NCBI GenBank assembly: GCA_945859605.1
Contig: OX243815.1
Coordinates: 38,211,665-38,275,664 of the forward strand
Direction of reading: 5' to 3'
Origin: Lumbricus rubellus
Lineage: Eukaryota; Annelida; Clitellata; Crassiclitellata; Lumbricidae
DNA: 64,000 nucleotides
This document shows, piece by piece, positions 1 through 13,800 of this stretch. The notes under the pieces were generated by a model. That model was not told the DNA's origin. It ran no database searches and saw nothing but the letters and a program-made list of their open reading frames with translations. The translations under genes were made by a program, and so were the position numbers. Within the stretch, counting starts at the first letter, position 1, and the number at the start of each line of letters is the position of its first letter.

Positions 1-144
1 CCTTACTTTTAAAGTGCTCAAGCATTATTTTAAAGGGCTTCACGGTGTGAAACCTGGTAGCAGCATGTAAAAATACCATTGCAAATCATACACCATGATG
101 ATCGATATCTCAAAGAAAGCTCCTCTGGATAATAAATCTCTTAC

Positions 145-213
145 CTGATAGATGAACTGATCGGCCTTGCTTAGATCATCCAACAGACCACGATATTCGT
201 CATATTTCTCCAT
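145..213 (-). CDS. GRID2IP: Delphilin-like exon 21 (FH2 helical core)
   Basis: Sixty-nine bases, phase 0 at both ends, between a TAG acceptor and a GTAAGA donor. It encodes 23 residues beginning MEKYDEYRGLL and ending ADQFIYQ, which fits the FH2 segment after the PDAD/PDSE helix of delphilin. The gene continues beyond position 1. The remaining 144 bases look like intron. Confidence 0.8.
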
Positions 214-3200
214 CTACATAAAATCAGTAGATATTCTCAAACAGTATTTTCAGAAACAGATGCTATCCCACCTCATACTCTTATTCCTCAGCAACAGGAA
301 TTAACTACATTATTTGGAAAGACAGATATCTATCTGTTCAGAATTCTGACCTCTTCAGAATCTGGAGCATAGGCCAGCAACTGCTTGAGTAATTCTGGTG
401 TTAGGACGCGTTCATCAAGAGAAAGAAGAGCCTGCTTGATGTCGACAACAGCCATCTTTGTGTGACCCAGTAGAATTGCTAAAATGAAAAAAGAAAAAAA
501 GAAAATTAAAAGATGAAACTCTCACAAAATGGTAAGGTAGCCACTAACCATACATTTTACATAGGCTTATTATTGTTGTTGTATAAAATTGCATTTAATT
601 ATACTAATAAGGAACGGTATATTGGACATCGGGCTATGCACACTTGCACAGCTTGGTCTTAATCATAATGCATATGGCATCAATCAACAGTTGCCTTGAT
701 TGAAACTGTAGCCAAAATATCAGAATCCTCTACTGACGTCTGTGCCTATGAAAATTCAATTAGGTTAGGAAGTCAGAAATCAAAGGAAGTAGGGGAGATA
801 GGTACCGAAATAACCACGTACTGAAATAACCAACGACTTTTTGTCTCTTTTGCGCTTCCGTATTCGGCTCTAATAATCTTGATGTGTGTTCTTTGTTGAC
901 ATACTTTAGTTCTAACCAATTTCGACATCAAAACATAGTGGAAGAAAATTTTTATAGCGCTTATTGTTTTTCGGTCGGAGAAGGTCGAGAAGGAAATTAT
1001 ATTGGAGAGTATGGTCTGGGAAGAAGAAATGAAAGAGGTCAAAAACTGGTAGACTTTTGTAGGAGACAAAAACTACCGTAGTTGCAACAAACACTTGGTT
1101 CCAACAGGAAAAACGAAGAAGATATACATGGAAGGCACCGGGGGATGTAGCTCGCTACCAACTGGACTACATCATGGTAAAGGAAAGATTCAGGAATAGC
1201 GTCAAGAAATCTAGGGCAATGCCAGGAGCAGATGCTGATACAGATCACAACTTGGTGGTAATGAAAGTCCATCTGCAACTAAAATTCATTAGAAAGAAGA
1301 AGACAACAATGAAGAGATGGAATAGAGTAAATCTAAAGATCAAAGAAGAAGAACTATCTCAGAAAATCGAAGATAGTATAACAGAAAAAGGAGAAGTAAC
1401 AACCAAGGAAAGATGGAAGACACTCAAAGATGTCATTATAAAAGAGGCAACGGAAACAGTAGGACATCAAAAAGGAGCGCTGCCAAGGAAACCATGGATT
1501 ACAGAAGAAATGATACAGGAAATGGAAGAAAGACGGCAGTGGAAACATCAGAGTACAGACAAGGCAAAGCAGGAATACAAAAGATTAAACAATAAACTCA
1601 GAAGAACAACAGAAAAAGCGAGAGAACAATGGTGGGAAGATCAATGTAGAGATTTAGAGGAACTACAGAAAGCGGGGAGATATGACAAAGTGTACGAAAC
1701 AGTGAAAAGAATCACAAAGAAGAAGACAACAGGAGGAGGAATCCCAGTGCAGGATAAAAATGGAATGCTGCTGCAAGATCCTAAAGAAGTAAGAGAAAGA
1801 TGGAAAGAATATGTGGAAGAGCTATATCAGAGCAAAAAGAGACCCACGCAGATCATGGATGAAACAATAGCAGAGGACAATGAGAGCATAGGACCGGAGA
1901 TATTGAGGGAAGAAGTGCTAGCAGCCATCAAGGAAATGAAAGATAGTAAAACAGAAGGAAGTGATAATATACCGGCTGAAATACTCAAATGTCTAGGAGA
2001 AAAGGCAATGAACGAACTTGTTACACTATGCCAAGACATATACACATCAGGAATTTGGCCGGAGGATTTTTTAGAAACCATCATGATCCCAATAAAGAAA
2101 AAGCCAAATGCAACAAAATGTGAGGAGCATCGTACCATCAGCTTACTAACACATGCTTCAAAGGTTATGTTAAAGGTGATCACAAAGAGGTTGCAAGCTA
2201 AAGCAGAAGCAGACGGATGCCTTGGAGAAGACCAGTTTGGGTTTAGGAAAGGCAGAGGCACTAGGGATGCCATTGGTGCCCTAAGAGTGCTAACAGAAAG
2301 AAGTCTCGAACATGGAATGGAAGTATGCATATGCTTTGTAGATTATGAGAAGGCGTTTGATAGAGTAGATTGGAGGAAATTGATGGGTGCATTGAGAAGG
2401 ATGGGGGTCGACTGGAGAGATAGGAGACTTATTGGGAATCTGTACATGGGACAAAAGGTCAGAGTCAGAGTAGAGGGGAATATTCAGAACCGGGACAAAT
2501 TGGTAGAGGAGTGAGGCAGGGGTGTCCGTTGTCACCATTACTGTTTAATATCTACATAGAAGAGCTAATAAGAGAGGCAGTTGATGGTACAGAAGAAGGA
2601 ATAAAAGTAGGAGGGAAATGGGTAAAAGCTTTAAGGTTTGCTGACGATCAAGCAATGCTGGCAGGAAGTGAAAAGGATCTGCAACGAATGATGGATCGAC
2701 TAAATGCGACCTCGGAAGAATTCAACATGAAAATAAACATCAAAAAGACAAAAGTTATGAAGATCAGTAAGGAAAAGGAAACAACTATTTGTATAAAAAT
2801 AAATGGAGAAGAAATAGAGCAGGTGAAGGAATTCTGCTATTTGGGAAGCTTAATATCAAGTGATGCCAAATGTCATAGAGAGATAAGAAGGAGAATAGCA
2901 ATGGGCAAAGAGGCATTCTTAAAAAGGAAAGAACTGCTAAGAGGAGGGCTAAATAGAAATCTGAAGAAAAGAATGGTCAAAACATTGATATGGAGTGTGA
3001 CGTTATATGGCGCAGAGACATGGACAATGAGAAAAGAAGATGTGCAGAGGCTGGAAGCTTTTGAAATGTGGGTATGGAGAAAGATGGAGAAAATCAGTTG
3101 GACAAAGCACGTTTCAAATGAAGAAGTACTAATGATGGTAGAAGAGAAAAGATCTCTGCTGGACACAATAAAGATAAGACAAAAGAATTGGGTGGGACAT

Positions 3201-4096
3201 TTGCTAAGAGGTGACTCACTGCAGAAAGAAATAATTGAAGGAAGATTGGAGGGAAAGAGGTGCAGAGGAAGGCCTAGACAAAAACTGCTGGACGGGATGA
3301 TGGAAGCTGGATACAGAGAACTGAAGGACATGGCACAACAGCGGGAAAAGTGGAAACATTGGACGTCTGGACCTGCCAATTGGCAGAGAACGTAAAGAAG
3401 AAGAAGAAGAAGAAGATTGTTTTTCCGCTGTCAATTGTAAATTTTAGGCTTTTAAATGTTTAAAATTTTGAGGCGGTAATTTTAAGGGTAGGTTGCTGCA
3501 AATTTGTATTTGCAACCATTAATGATCAATCTAATAATATAACTATTAATGATATCCAAATTTCGCGCATGATATCGAGTTTTGTAATTTAATTTTAAAT
3601 GGTGTTTGTCGTACTGAAATAACCAGGTTTTGTGGTACCGAAATAACCGGTTATTTCGGTACCGCTGGTTATTTCAGTACAATTTTGACTAATACATATT
3701 TCAGCACAACTTAAACTTAGGACTTGAACTCCTATAAATATGTTTGCATTGTAATATCTTTATGTAGTTATAGCAGTAGGCCCTACATAATTATATAAGA
3801 TAGACTTTGTCTATTAAATTTGGACTAAATAAAGGCTGTCTTGCTAAGCATCAAAATAATCAACCACCTTAATCATCCTCTGCTATCATGCATGCACTAA
3901 CAGCTTTCAACTTAACAGATATCATGGACCAACAGCTTTCAACTTCAACAGCTATCATGGATCAAAAGCCTTCAATATCGATATATATATATCATGAATC
4001 AACAGCCTTCAGCATCATGTTGTTAACGCTAAAGGCTGTTGTTGCATATCTGCATTATTATTATTTTATTATTTTATGTTTATTATTATTAAACGA

Positions 4097-4150
<54 letters not shown>

Positions 4151-7100
4151 TAATAATAATAATCATCATCATCATCATGCAGACATGCACTAACTGCATT
4201 TAACATTAACAGATATGGATCAACATCCACGGCTATCATGCACAACAGCCCATAACATCAACAGAATGATATCATGAATCAACAGCCTTCAACATCCATT
4301 ACTGGCAGTAACTCCTGACCTTGTACGGCCTTACCTATAAAGCTGGAATACAAAAGACTTCAGTTAGTCATGGTAAAAGAATAATCCTGTCAAAGAATCT
4401 TGCCACAATGAGCGAAATGAATGTCTTGCTTAGAAACAAAAGATTGAAGAAAGAAAAAATACAAGGCTTTTAAATAGCCTAAAGTCAAGGAACCATGAAG
4501 GAAAAGACAAAATGCAAGCTAGTTATGAATGATGTAGAAACTTCTGATGAAAGTGTCCAGGAAAGTTATGAAGAAGGATTCCAAGTACAGAACTTATGCC
4601 CGGACATCTATGACGATGACATTGAATTTTACACAGACACTGTGAAGGTTGGAGATTGGTGTTCTAATGATTCAGTGACTCAAAGTGTGTTATACTGGAA
4701 AAATGATAGCCATAAATCATTGCAAGGTCACAGCAGTTTTTTTGCAATTGATGTTTAGAAGCAATCACAATGAACATGCAGAATTTCCAGAAAAGACCAA
4801 TGTGAGGCGGATCGTGATCAAATAGTTGTCAAGCTAGATCCTTCCAAGCAACCTACAAAGGATTCTAAGCATCAAACTGTTTATTTACAATTCCCATTTG
4901 ACATTAGCACCTATAGTTGAGTAAATAATTTGAGATAATAAGCAGCGGCTATGATTCTGACGATGCATCAATAAACCCTTAACTGACTGACCTATCTGTA
5001 AAACGTTTAAATTTCTCAATTATTTCAGTATTTCGGTTACACCTCATATGAAAAACATTGTTATGCCTATTTCAATATGTCTATTCTGTTTTAGAGATTA
5101 TAAAATAATTGAAATCATTTTAAAGTGGATTTTGTAACTTGGATGTACCGAAATAACCAGTGGTTATTTCGTTACAACCCCTGGTTATTTCAGTACCCAA
5201 TGAGGTACTGAAATAACCATTAAAAAATATAGAGGTGCACATAAAATTTTCTTTTTTTTAGGTTTTCCGTGAATGCTACAAATGTTATCTATTGCAAACA
5301 TAGTAGCTATATAAATATTTTATTAGTTCCTTACATTGAGTTCTAGTTTGAAGTTGACACAATGCAGTTATAGCACTTTTCCCAAAAAGTCCAAAAACTG
5401 GTTATTTCGGTACCTATCTCCCCTAGATATGCAAGTTGAAAGAGACATGTCGTCATGCATAGGAAAGAACAACTAATGGAATGTAATATTTAGGATCAAC
5501 AGTCAGCGTCAGTTGCTTTCACTTGAGCTGTAGAAAAAAATCTCATGCCTAACAACACTGCACAGACCGGCAAAAGGGGAAAATGTCCGCTGTTCAAGCA
5601 CAACACATGTTCGTGTAAGATGGTTAGTCAAATTTACCACACCGGAATGTGGAATAAGACCTTCATGGTGTACACTGTACACAGCATGTCAACATATGGC
5701 CATTCAAATAAATTTTATGGAAAGTAATATGCTTCCATGTCATTGAGAGGGATTTCTTTTCCATTTGCCCTGTAGCGCAAACAATGAATCCCAATGTCTT
5801 GGACATGAGGCCAACGCATCATAGGACTTGCCAGTTACTTTCAGGTTTTTGCTGGTATAAATTAAACTGCTTGTAAGAGACACACGTGAGAAACAACTTT
5901 CCCAAGGCTGTCACACAGAGAAAACCTGCATCAAGCAAATTATAGTGATTGTCAAAGATAGACCAATATGTTTATTGTTTAAAGGCAATCAGCTATATAG
6001 CGGATTTCTTATGTCTAACGCAAACACCAATTTATAGAATAAATGTAAGTTTTGAAACTACAATCACTGTGCAATAGTTAAAAGTTTTTAACTAAAATGG
6101 CAGCTAGAAGAGTAGAAAGATCCATGGTTTAAGATTTCTAAACACAGCAATAACAGTTTCCAAAACTGTAATCACAAATGACATGCTTCAAAATGGGTTT
6201 CCTGTGGTACACAGCTCAGAAATTACAGACAGGATATCAATTAGATCACTGTGTTATAACGTCATTTAGAAGATAAGTTGATCCACTCATTGGAGTAGAA
6301 TTGTGAGATGTACTTGGGATGTGTCATGAATGAATTAGTTTATACATAATCAACGTCCCTGTGTGATCCCAAGCTAGGGTTGACTTTTGCCCTGCTGAGC
6401 TAGATAGTATGGATAATGGATACATATGAAGCAAAGTGAAACTAGATCTCAAATTATCAGGTTTGGATCACAGTTGATATATTATTCAGAACTGAAACAA
6501 TGGTGTATTTTGCAAATTTGCTTATGCAACCACAGCTCAATGAGCTCCCTGCAATATTGGATGCTTTGAAATTAGCGATTGGAGATTGACTGTCTGTGTA
6601 CAATAATTCTGCAGTCAGGGCTGCCAACCATCCTAGATGTACCTGGACAGTACTGGAATAGGCCTTGTGCATCCAGTATCCCAAATAAACCAAAATATCC
6701 CTGGGACTTCGTCGGCTGAGAATTATAGGGCTCTATGTCCAAAAAGTACTTTTCCGAGATATTCCAATTTGAAAGTTCAACAATAAGGCACACAAACAAG
6801 AATGAAAATATTACAAATGTAACTGGGGTCTTTTGTTCATTTGTCAATGAAGTAACAGTGTACATTAAAAAAATTAGTGAATAAAACGTTAAAATATTTA
6901 TATTAATTTTTTTAAAGAATACCCCACGCCAAAAATGGACATAGAGCCTTATAATACTCAATGCACATAATTTTGGTTTGACTTGAATGCAGCGTTCGTA
7001 TTTGCTATTGGACATAGAGCCTTATAATTCTCAAAAAGATGAAAACATGGGAGCCTTATAGGCCCTAATTCTCAAAAAGATGAAAACATGGGACATAGAG

Positions 7101-10100
7101 CCTTATAATTCTCAAAAAGATGAAAACATGGGACATAGAGCCTTATAATTCTCAAAAAGATGAAAACACTGGACATAGAGCCTTTTAATTTTCTAAATAT
7201 CTCTTTTAATATTGAAGATGAAGCTTAGATTCTTACATGACATTATAGCCCTGAACAAGATCTACGTCATGGTACCAAAAAGTAAAAAATTTCAAAATGT
7301 GGACATAGAGCCTTATAATTCTCAGCCGACGACTTGGTGCATTTAATACCGATAAACATCTCAGCACAAGTGAAGTTCATAAATACCACATTGCATGCAA
7401 TGAACCCAACCCTATTCATGCTGGCTTCATTATTCATTCATTCTTAATGAGAATTTGGAAAACCTGCAGCCCTAATCGCAGTGGTTTATAACTATTTAAG
7501 TGGATACTTTTACAACAGTCTATGGTACATGCATTATTGTTTAATACTCTATGGTGATATTTTTATAACACTGTAGCACAAAACATTTACAAAATCAACC
7601 AAAATTGCTCACAACAAGCAACGGCAAGCAAGTGCATACATGAATAATGTGCCTATTGGTGATATATCTATTAATCAAATCGGTGATATATCTACTTATG
7701 AAATTGGTGATATATCTACTTATCAAATAGGTGATATATCAACTTTATATCATAAGAAAAACTATGGTATTTAATTTTCAGTGATTTTTGCTACAACACT
7801 CTATGGTGATCTTACCACATGGAAAGGGATTTCAGTTACGACTCACACTCACATATGTTGTAGGCCTTCTTTGGGCTGAGAATGCTCACTTCAGTCTTAC
7901 GATCCTTGAATGATTCACCTGAAACAAAGACTTCCACTTCACATCTCTTCCATTCGTCAGTTCAACCAAGAGTCACAGTACATGTACATTGTACAATGGA
8001 AGTTGACATTGCTCACGATTGAGAGACAGTCAAATGACAGAATCAGCATGAAGGAAAGCAAAGTCATGGGCATAATTTTATTATTATTTAGGATATTTTA
8101 TGGCACCTCTTCAAGGTATGCTACTCAGAAGCACTCCAACTCAGCCATGGCTAAACAAAACAGTTGTGAGATTCTTAAGAAACAGAACAGAGTGACCTGA
8201 GCAATAAGTGCAGTGTAACAGGGAGACCATCCAGGTCGTAGGACAACCACCAAGAATGAACAGCACTGGTACTATTGAATAGCAGTCCGAGAGCAGGAAC
8301 CAGAAGCTCAGCCTGGTCTGCCGACGAAAAGGTGGATCGACGCTGGACACCCGAGGTGGAACAACAGAGTTCTCACAGATATGAGGGGAGGGGCAGGGGC
8401 CCTCATTTGACCGCCTAACCAAATGCACAACCCTGTAAGCAATTTGCTACGTGAAAGGGAGCCAATGCAAGACATTCCGCATATAATATGAGACATGACC
8501 AAATTTTTTGATGTGACCAATAATAACATAGAGGTCTGAAAAGATAAGGCAATAACAGCATAAAAGTACGGCAAAAACACCGCAAAAAGTATCAAAAATA
8601 TGGTAACGGTAGCAAAAAGTAGTAGCACAGGTAAGACCAAGTACCGCAGTAGCAATAGAATTCGAAATTGATCAACGCTTACTTAACGTTGCTCGTTTAG
8701 TACTAAACTTCTGTTCTAATTCCAAATACTTGACGACATCTTCTAGGTCTTCTCCATCACCAATCTGTTAAAACGAAAGCAAAGGAATATTCTAAATTTA
8801 AATGTCCAGGTATTCTACAGTATAGCATATGTCGTCAAAGATCTTTGCTGAATGGATTCTACAGTCAGATCATTGAACTTTGGGACATGGTCTACTAGGA
8901 GGAATAATGAAATTATTGCAAAGAGCAAATAAGAAAGAGCTAATGATGTAATCGACATTTAATAATTATGGTTGTAACTGGACATTTACATAGCACTACT
9001 TCAAGAAAAGTAATCCGAGAGATAATCAGGCTATTTAAATGATGTCAACTATTACTAGAAAAACCAGTTCGCAAGCAATACTCCAATGAAGCTATTCAAT
9101 CTGCGTTAAAACTACTGCTCAATAAATCTCACTTTTACACATGTGACATGCATTTGAACAATTAATTCACTAGTTCCACATACGACTGCTTGAATTATAG
9201 CCAATTGAACTGATATGCTAACTAACGATAAATTCACTATTAAATTAGATGAAGCTATGTATAGCCGACCTTTGCCCAGACTGTGTTTTCATCCACTTTC
9301 TCTAGTTTCTCCCAGTTCATTCGCTTAACTGCCAAACCGTAAGGTTTCGAAGTATTGTTCTGAACTGATACTGAAATAACAGAAAAATCCTCCAGCAAAT
9401 TTCATCAATTTATTGGTGACAATACTGGACTTAACGACCTTCTGATCACGACTGCGCATTAAGATATGATATCCAAATCGCAATAGACCTCCTAAAAATA
9501 TCATTTCATTAAAATGTGCTAAGTATATCGCTGTGAACTTTTGCACTGCATGTTTTAACACATTCATGCACATCCTGTCCAACTATCATCAACATCTGTG
9601 ATGATCGAGCACTTGGGAAGCATTTACCGAATCGAAATGGAATGACTGGACAGTGGACACCATGCATGATAAAATAACAGTTCCAACATTTGAGGTGGTG
9701 ATATCTATTGACAAGAGTAAATATAAGAGTGAAAAGCCTTTTTGATTGAAGACATTCTTCATTTCCCAAAGGATCACACTCAAACTGTAGTTCAAGACTA
9801 CTAATATCAACAAAGTAAAATAATAGCATGCAAAAGAATTCTCCATGTACACAACTCTTTCATTTCTCAAAACATCTCTAATAAGCTTCTTATTGACTGG
9901 TGCGATGATTAATTGCCAGTATTATAATTGGTGTTTAGGTTCCAATATTTTTAAAAGTGTAATTAATTATATTAACTGATATAATGTTTAAGAGACTAAT
10001 CCAACCAATAACTGAAAAAATCTCAGGCTACCTGGTGGTGGTGGCGGCGGCGGAGGAGGAGGCGGTGGCGGAGCTGGTGGGACAGCAGATGAGTTCTGTC

Positions 10101-10795
10101 CAACATTACCACCATCAAATGTTCCACCGTTCCTTAGTTCCTCCTCGACAATATCATCAAATGCCTTCAGAACGTTCTGCGCCTGAATCTGAAACGAACT
10201 TGACCTTGAAACGTTCCTTGACCCCTTTCCGTCAGCGGCATCACTTGCACTGTTCCGTCGATGTGTCTCACCACTTGAACCCCTAGTGGAGACTGCTGGT
10301 CCACCAACAGCTGGTGGACCTCGAAGGAGGATGCTTCGGCTGGCCCCTGACGCAGGCATCCCGGACCCCGTCCTCTCTGAATAGACAGACGCTATCTCCG
10401 AATCAACTGCAGGGCGTTCATCACCAACTTTTACTATTGTTCGAAAATCACCCGAAGGTGATGTACGCAACTGAGACGCTCCTGAAAAGAATAATACCAT
10501 TGTCTGAACAAGAAAACTAAAGTACAGCAAGGTTGCACATTTCTAAGGTTCTAACACCTTTAATAGGTTGTAAAATGATGCAAAAAAAGTTAAATACATA
10601 TGCACACTCAAGGTACCACTAAGGCAAAAACAACGCATAAATTAACATGGGAAAAATAGAGTGTATGTTCACTGTATTCTGTAGCTGGACATCGATATAG
10701 CACTGTGTCTAGGAACTTCAGGTGAATTTCTCTTTAACAGTTCCATAGCAATGTATTGTAAACAAAAGTAAAGTAATAACATTAGGTAAGGTAGC

Positions 10796-10851
<56 letters not shown>

Positions 10852-13800
10852 CCAATCAGTCAATCAATCAATCAATCAGTGTTCGTTTATTCAAAACATC
10901 TGGCTGGCAGAATACAACTGTTACATTAACTAATTACGGTAATTATTTAAAGGGTTTTATTATGTGTGTTCACTGTGTTCAGATTATATGCCATGCCTAA
11001 TCCTAACTACGTTTGATTAATATAGTATATTTGGTATGATTTTGTTATATGAAAAATAGTTCTACAGCCAATGCCTATGAATTGTCATCAAACTTTCTGT
11101 CGTTGCGGGAAAAAGATGATGGTTATCTCATTACTGTAGCGTGAAGAACTGAGTCAGAAGGTTGACCTGGTGAGTTGGTTGCTATGGCAACCTGCTGAAC
11201 AACGTGTTGCCTTCGGTCAACCACCTGGTGCAACGGTGTTGTCTGTGCAGAACTCTCTCGCACCATCTTCACCTTCGACTTGGCACTGTCTGTCGGACTT
11301 GGACGCGATATGTCGATGCTTCCACCAATCAAATCCTGGTTTCGCTCGGCTGATCAAAAACAGAAGCGTCAAGAAAAGATCAGGCAGAGGTAACAAAATA
11401 AGAGATGGTGGAGGTATTAGACTAGGGTCACTAGGCTGTGAGTTGTTAGGTAATGACACGGTAAGACTAAGTAATAAATGGTAAGGTAAGAGAAAACAAC
11501 AGGGTACAACACAAAGGTAAAAAAGTCAGAAAATAAGCAAAACTTGTAACATATCAAATGATAATGCAGAGTAACGTATAGTTAAGTTACTAAACAAGAT
11601 GCTGGTAAGCCTGGAATTTCACTGTAAAAACCTAAAGCACTGAGAGTGGAAGCACAAAGATTCACATGTGCCATCTTCAGAAATGAACCACTTCCGATTT
11701 AAGAATATCTTTGTTTATTTACCACAAAGGCTGAAAACAGCACGAAAGCAAATTATGTTGTTGACCTCAAATTCACAAATTAAAAGTGTTCGTAATAACA
11801 ATAATAATAATAATATTTTAAACCAGTGAAATAAGGTAAGTTCAGATAGGTTAAAGATATGATTATATCGATGCATAAGGGATCTGTCATTGGTAACACA
11901 AAGATATGAAAATACAAATATTGCTATGAATAAGTGGGGGGCACGAAAGGCAGATGGAAGTTGACTAAGAAGCACTAAGGTAACTTCAAGTCTAAAGAAA
12001 GCAAAACCATTGTGTTTGAAGCTGAATGGTCCAACAAAAGAATACAAAGATGCTCCACAAACTTGAATAGGGCCTATGCAGAAAGACCTCAGTAGTACTA
12101 AATACAACGTAAAGAGCCAACAACCGCAACAGCACCATAACACCAAACAAAATAGTCCAGAAGTCCAGAAGAATTCAGAAGTTTCAAACCTCTTACAAAG
12201 CAATACCGGTAAACTGAAATAAAATTAATAGACAGATCTAGCAAATAGATTAAAAACTTCACAAACTAAGAAGTAATTCAAGTTTGTAAATATGTACAGG
12301 GTGGGCCAATAGGAATGCAACAACTTTGACGCATTATAACTTGAACAATTTTTATCCGAACATCGTAATCAATACACTAAATTGAAGGTAATTATCCATT
12401 CTACTACTGTGTAAAATCTTGCGCTGATATACGGCACCGTTTAAATAAAAATATTGGTGCGACGCACACCTCTCAATTTTGAATGTAAATAATGAACATC
12501 ATGGCGCCGCTCACGGAAAAGGATAGAATTTTAATCAGAATCTTAAGAGTAGAAAACGAATACAAAGCACACCAGATGTTGATAGAATTCCCTTCTAGAA
12601 AATGAAATAAATATGCTCTACATCGATTGATTAAACAAATTGATGCCACGGGAACGTCTAACAGCCGCAACTGTGGTCGCAAACGTTCTCCCGCCGGCGC
12701 ACCGTTCACGTCATACGGTTGCCTATCTGAACGCTAACGTACCAGAGTTTATTGAACTGGAGAACTGGCCACCGAACAATCCGGATTTAAACCCGGTTGA
12801 CTATTCGATATGGGGTTGTCTTCAGCAACTGGTCTATCGTGAACCGATACGTGACGTTGAACATTTGAAAAAATTGATTGTTTACTGCTGGGTTGAAATA
12901 ACCCGAGCACTGGTGGACTCAGCCATCGATCAATGGTCGTCTCGTGTCCATTCTGTCATTATAGCACGTGGTGGACATATTGAATATTTGTTTGACTTAT
13001 GATAAATTCAATCAAGATATGAATTGATATTAATTGTCAGAACTAGTGATTGTTTAGAATTGAGTCATTGACATATTAAGTTTAAGACTTTTGGTTTTTT
13101 CTTGCAGTTTCATGGCAAAAAAGGGACATCGAACATTAATAGCATTATCTCAAAAAGTCCTAATAGTATCTCTTAGATATTTTGCAGATTGATAAAATGG
13201 ATAATTATGTTCAATCTGATATATAGGACAAGACGCTAAGATAAAAATTGCTTAAGTTATAAGGTGTCAAAGTTGTTGCATTCCTATTGGCCCACCCTGT
13301 ATAGTATAAGTAACGTTAAATGCAGCATCATAACCACACTGCTTATACTGTCACACTCTAAATCTAAACTTGCAAAATATGACATCTTTAATCCAACTGC
13401 ATTAGAGTCCTAAAAATAATGATGATTTATGCTTCAAAAAGAACACACCGTATATCAACATCTGCTCATAATAACTGCTCAGAGGTATGCTAAAATATAT
13501 GATATTGTGAAGTACCAGAATAGAAACTCTTGGAATACAAAGTTACATGCAAATCACACATTTCTGTATATAATATGATTAATATCAAATCATTAATTAA
13601 AAGCAACACTTTATTTCCAATGCTGATAATCCATTGTGAGTCAAACAAGTGTGTTCACGATCCACACAAAGTATTTGTCATGGGACAAGAAAGAACATCG
13701 TTCCGTAAAGATTGTTCAACAATACTGTTGAAAAAACACGGTTGTTCTTTAGGGCTTATCATATCCACCTGTTAGCAGCTTTGTAAGGTGCCCTTGAAAC

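Larger units (their letters stand above)
790..5425. mobile_element. 4.6-kb TIR DNA transposon with repeated 15-bp motif, TA target
   Basis: The left end begins TAGGGGAGATAGGTACCGAA, and the right end is its inverse finishing at CCCCTA, so the inverted repeats extend at least 27 bp; the outer TA fits a TA target duplication. The 15-bp motif GGTACCGAAATAACC or close variants recurs about eleven times, clustered at both ends and at 3610-3680 and 5144-5220. No intact transposase is visible. The element lies in the intron between exons 20 and 19 of the delphilin-like gene and contains an RTE insertion. Superfamily unknown; Tc1/mariner-like on the TA target alone. Confidence 0.65.
6616..7474. mobile_element. 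Degenerate hAT-like element containing a MITE
   Basis: The left end CAGGGCTGCCAAC matches the hAT end seen at 52731 apart from its first base, and the right end finishes CTGCAGCCCTA. Flanks TCTGCAGT and ATCGCAGT share the last five bases, which could be an eroded 8-bp target duplication. The inside is mostly the MITE at 6710-7331. Confidence 0.45.

Noticed and set aside
1..70. Possible next FH2 exon on the minus strand
   Set aside because: No acceptor plus FH2-like frame could be read; the sequence looks intronic.
1827..3434. Minus-strand frames of 70-170 residues
   Set aside because: Antisense shadows of the RTE coding region.
5545..5727. 60-residue frame on the plus strand
   Set aside because: No motif, no promoter or splice context, inside an intron of the antisense gene.
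7000..7180. CRISPR-like array (regular 40-bp repeats)
   Set aside because: Units are directly tandem without unique spacers, derive from a MITE terminus, and the genome is eukaryotic.
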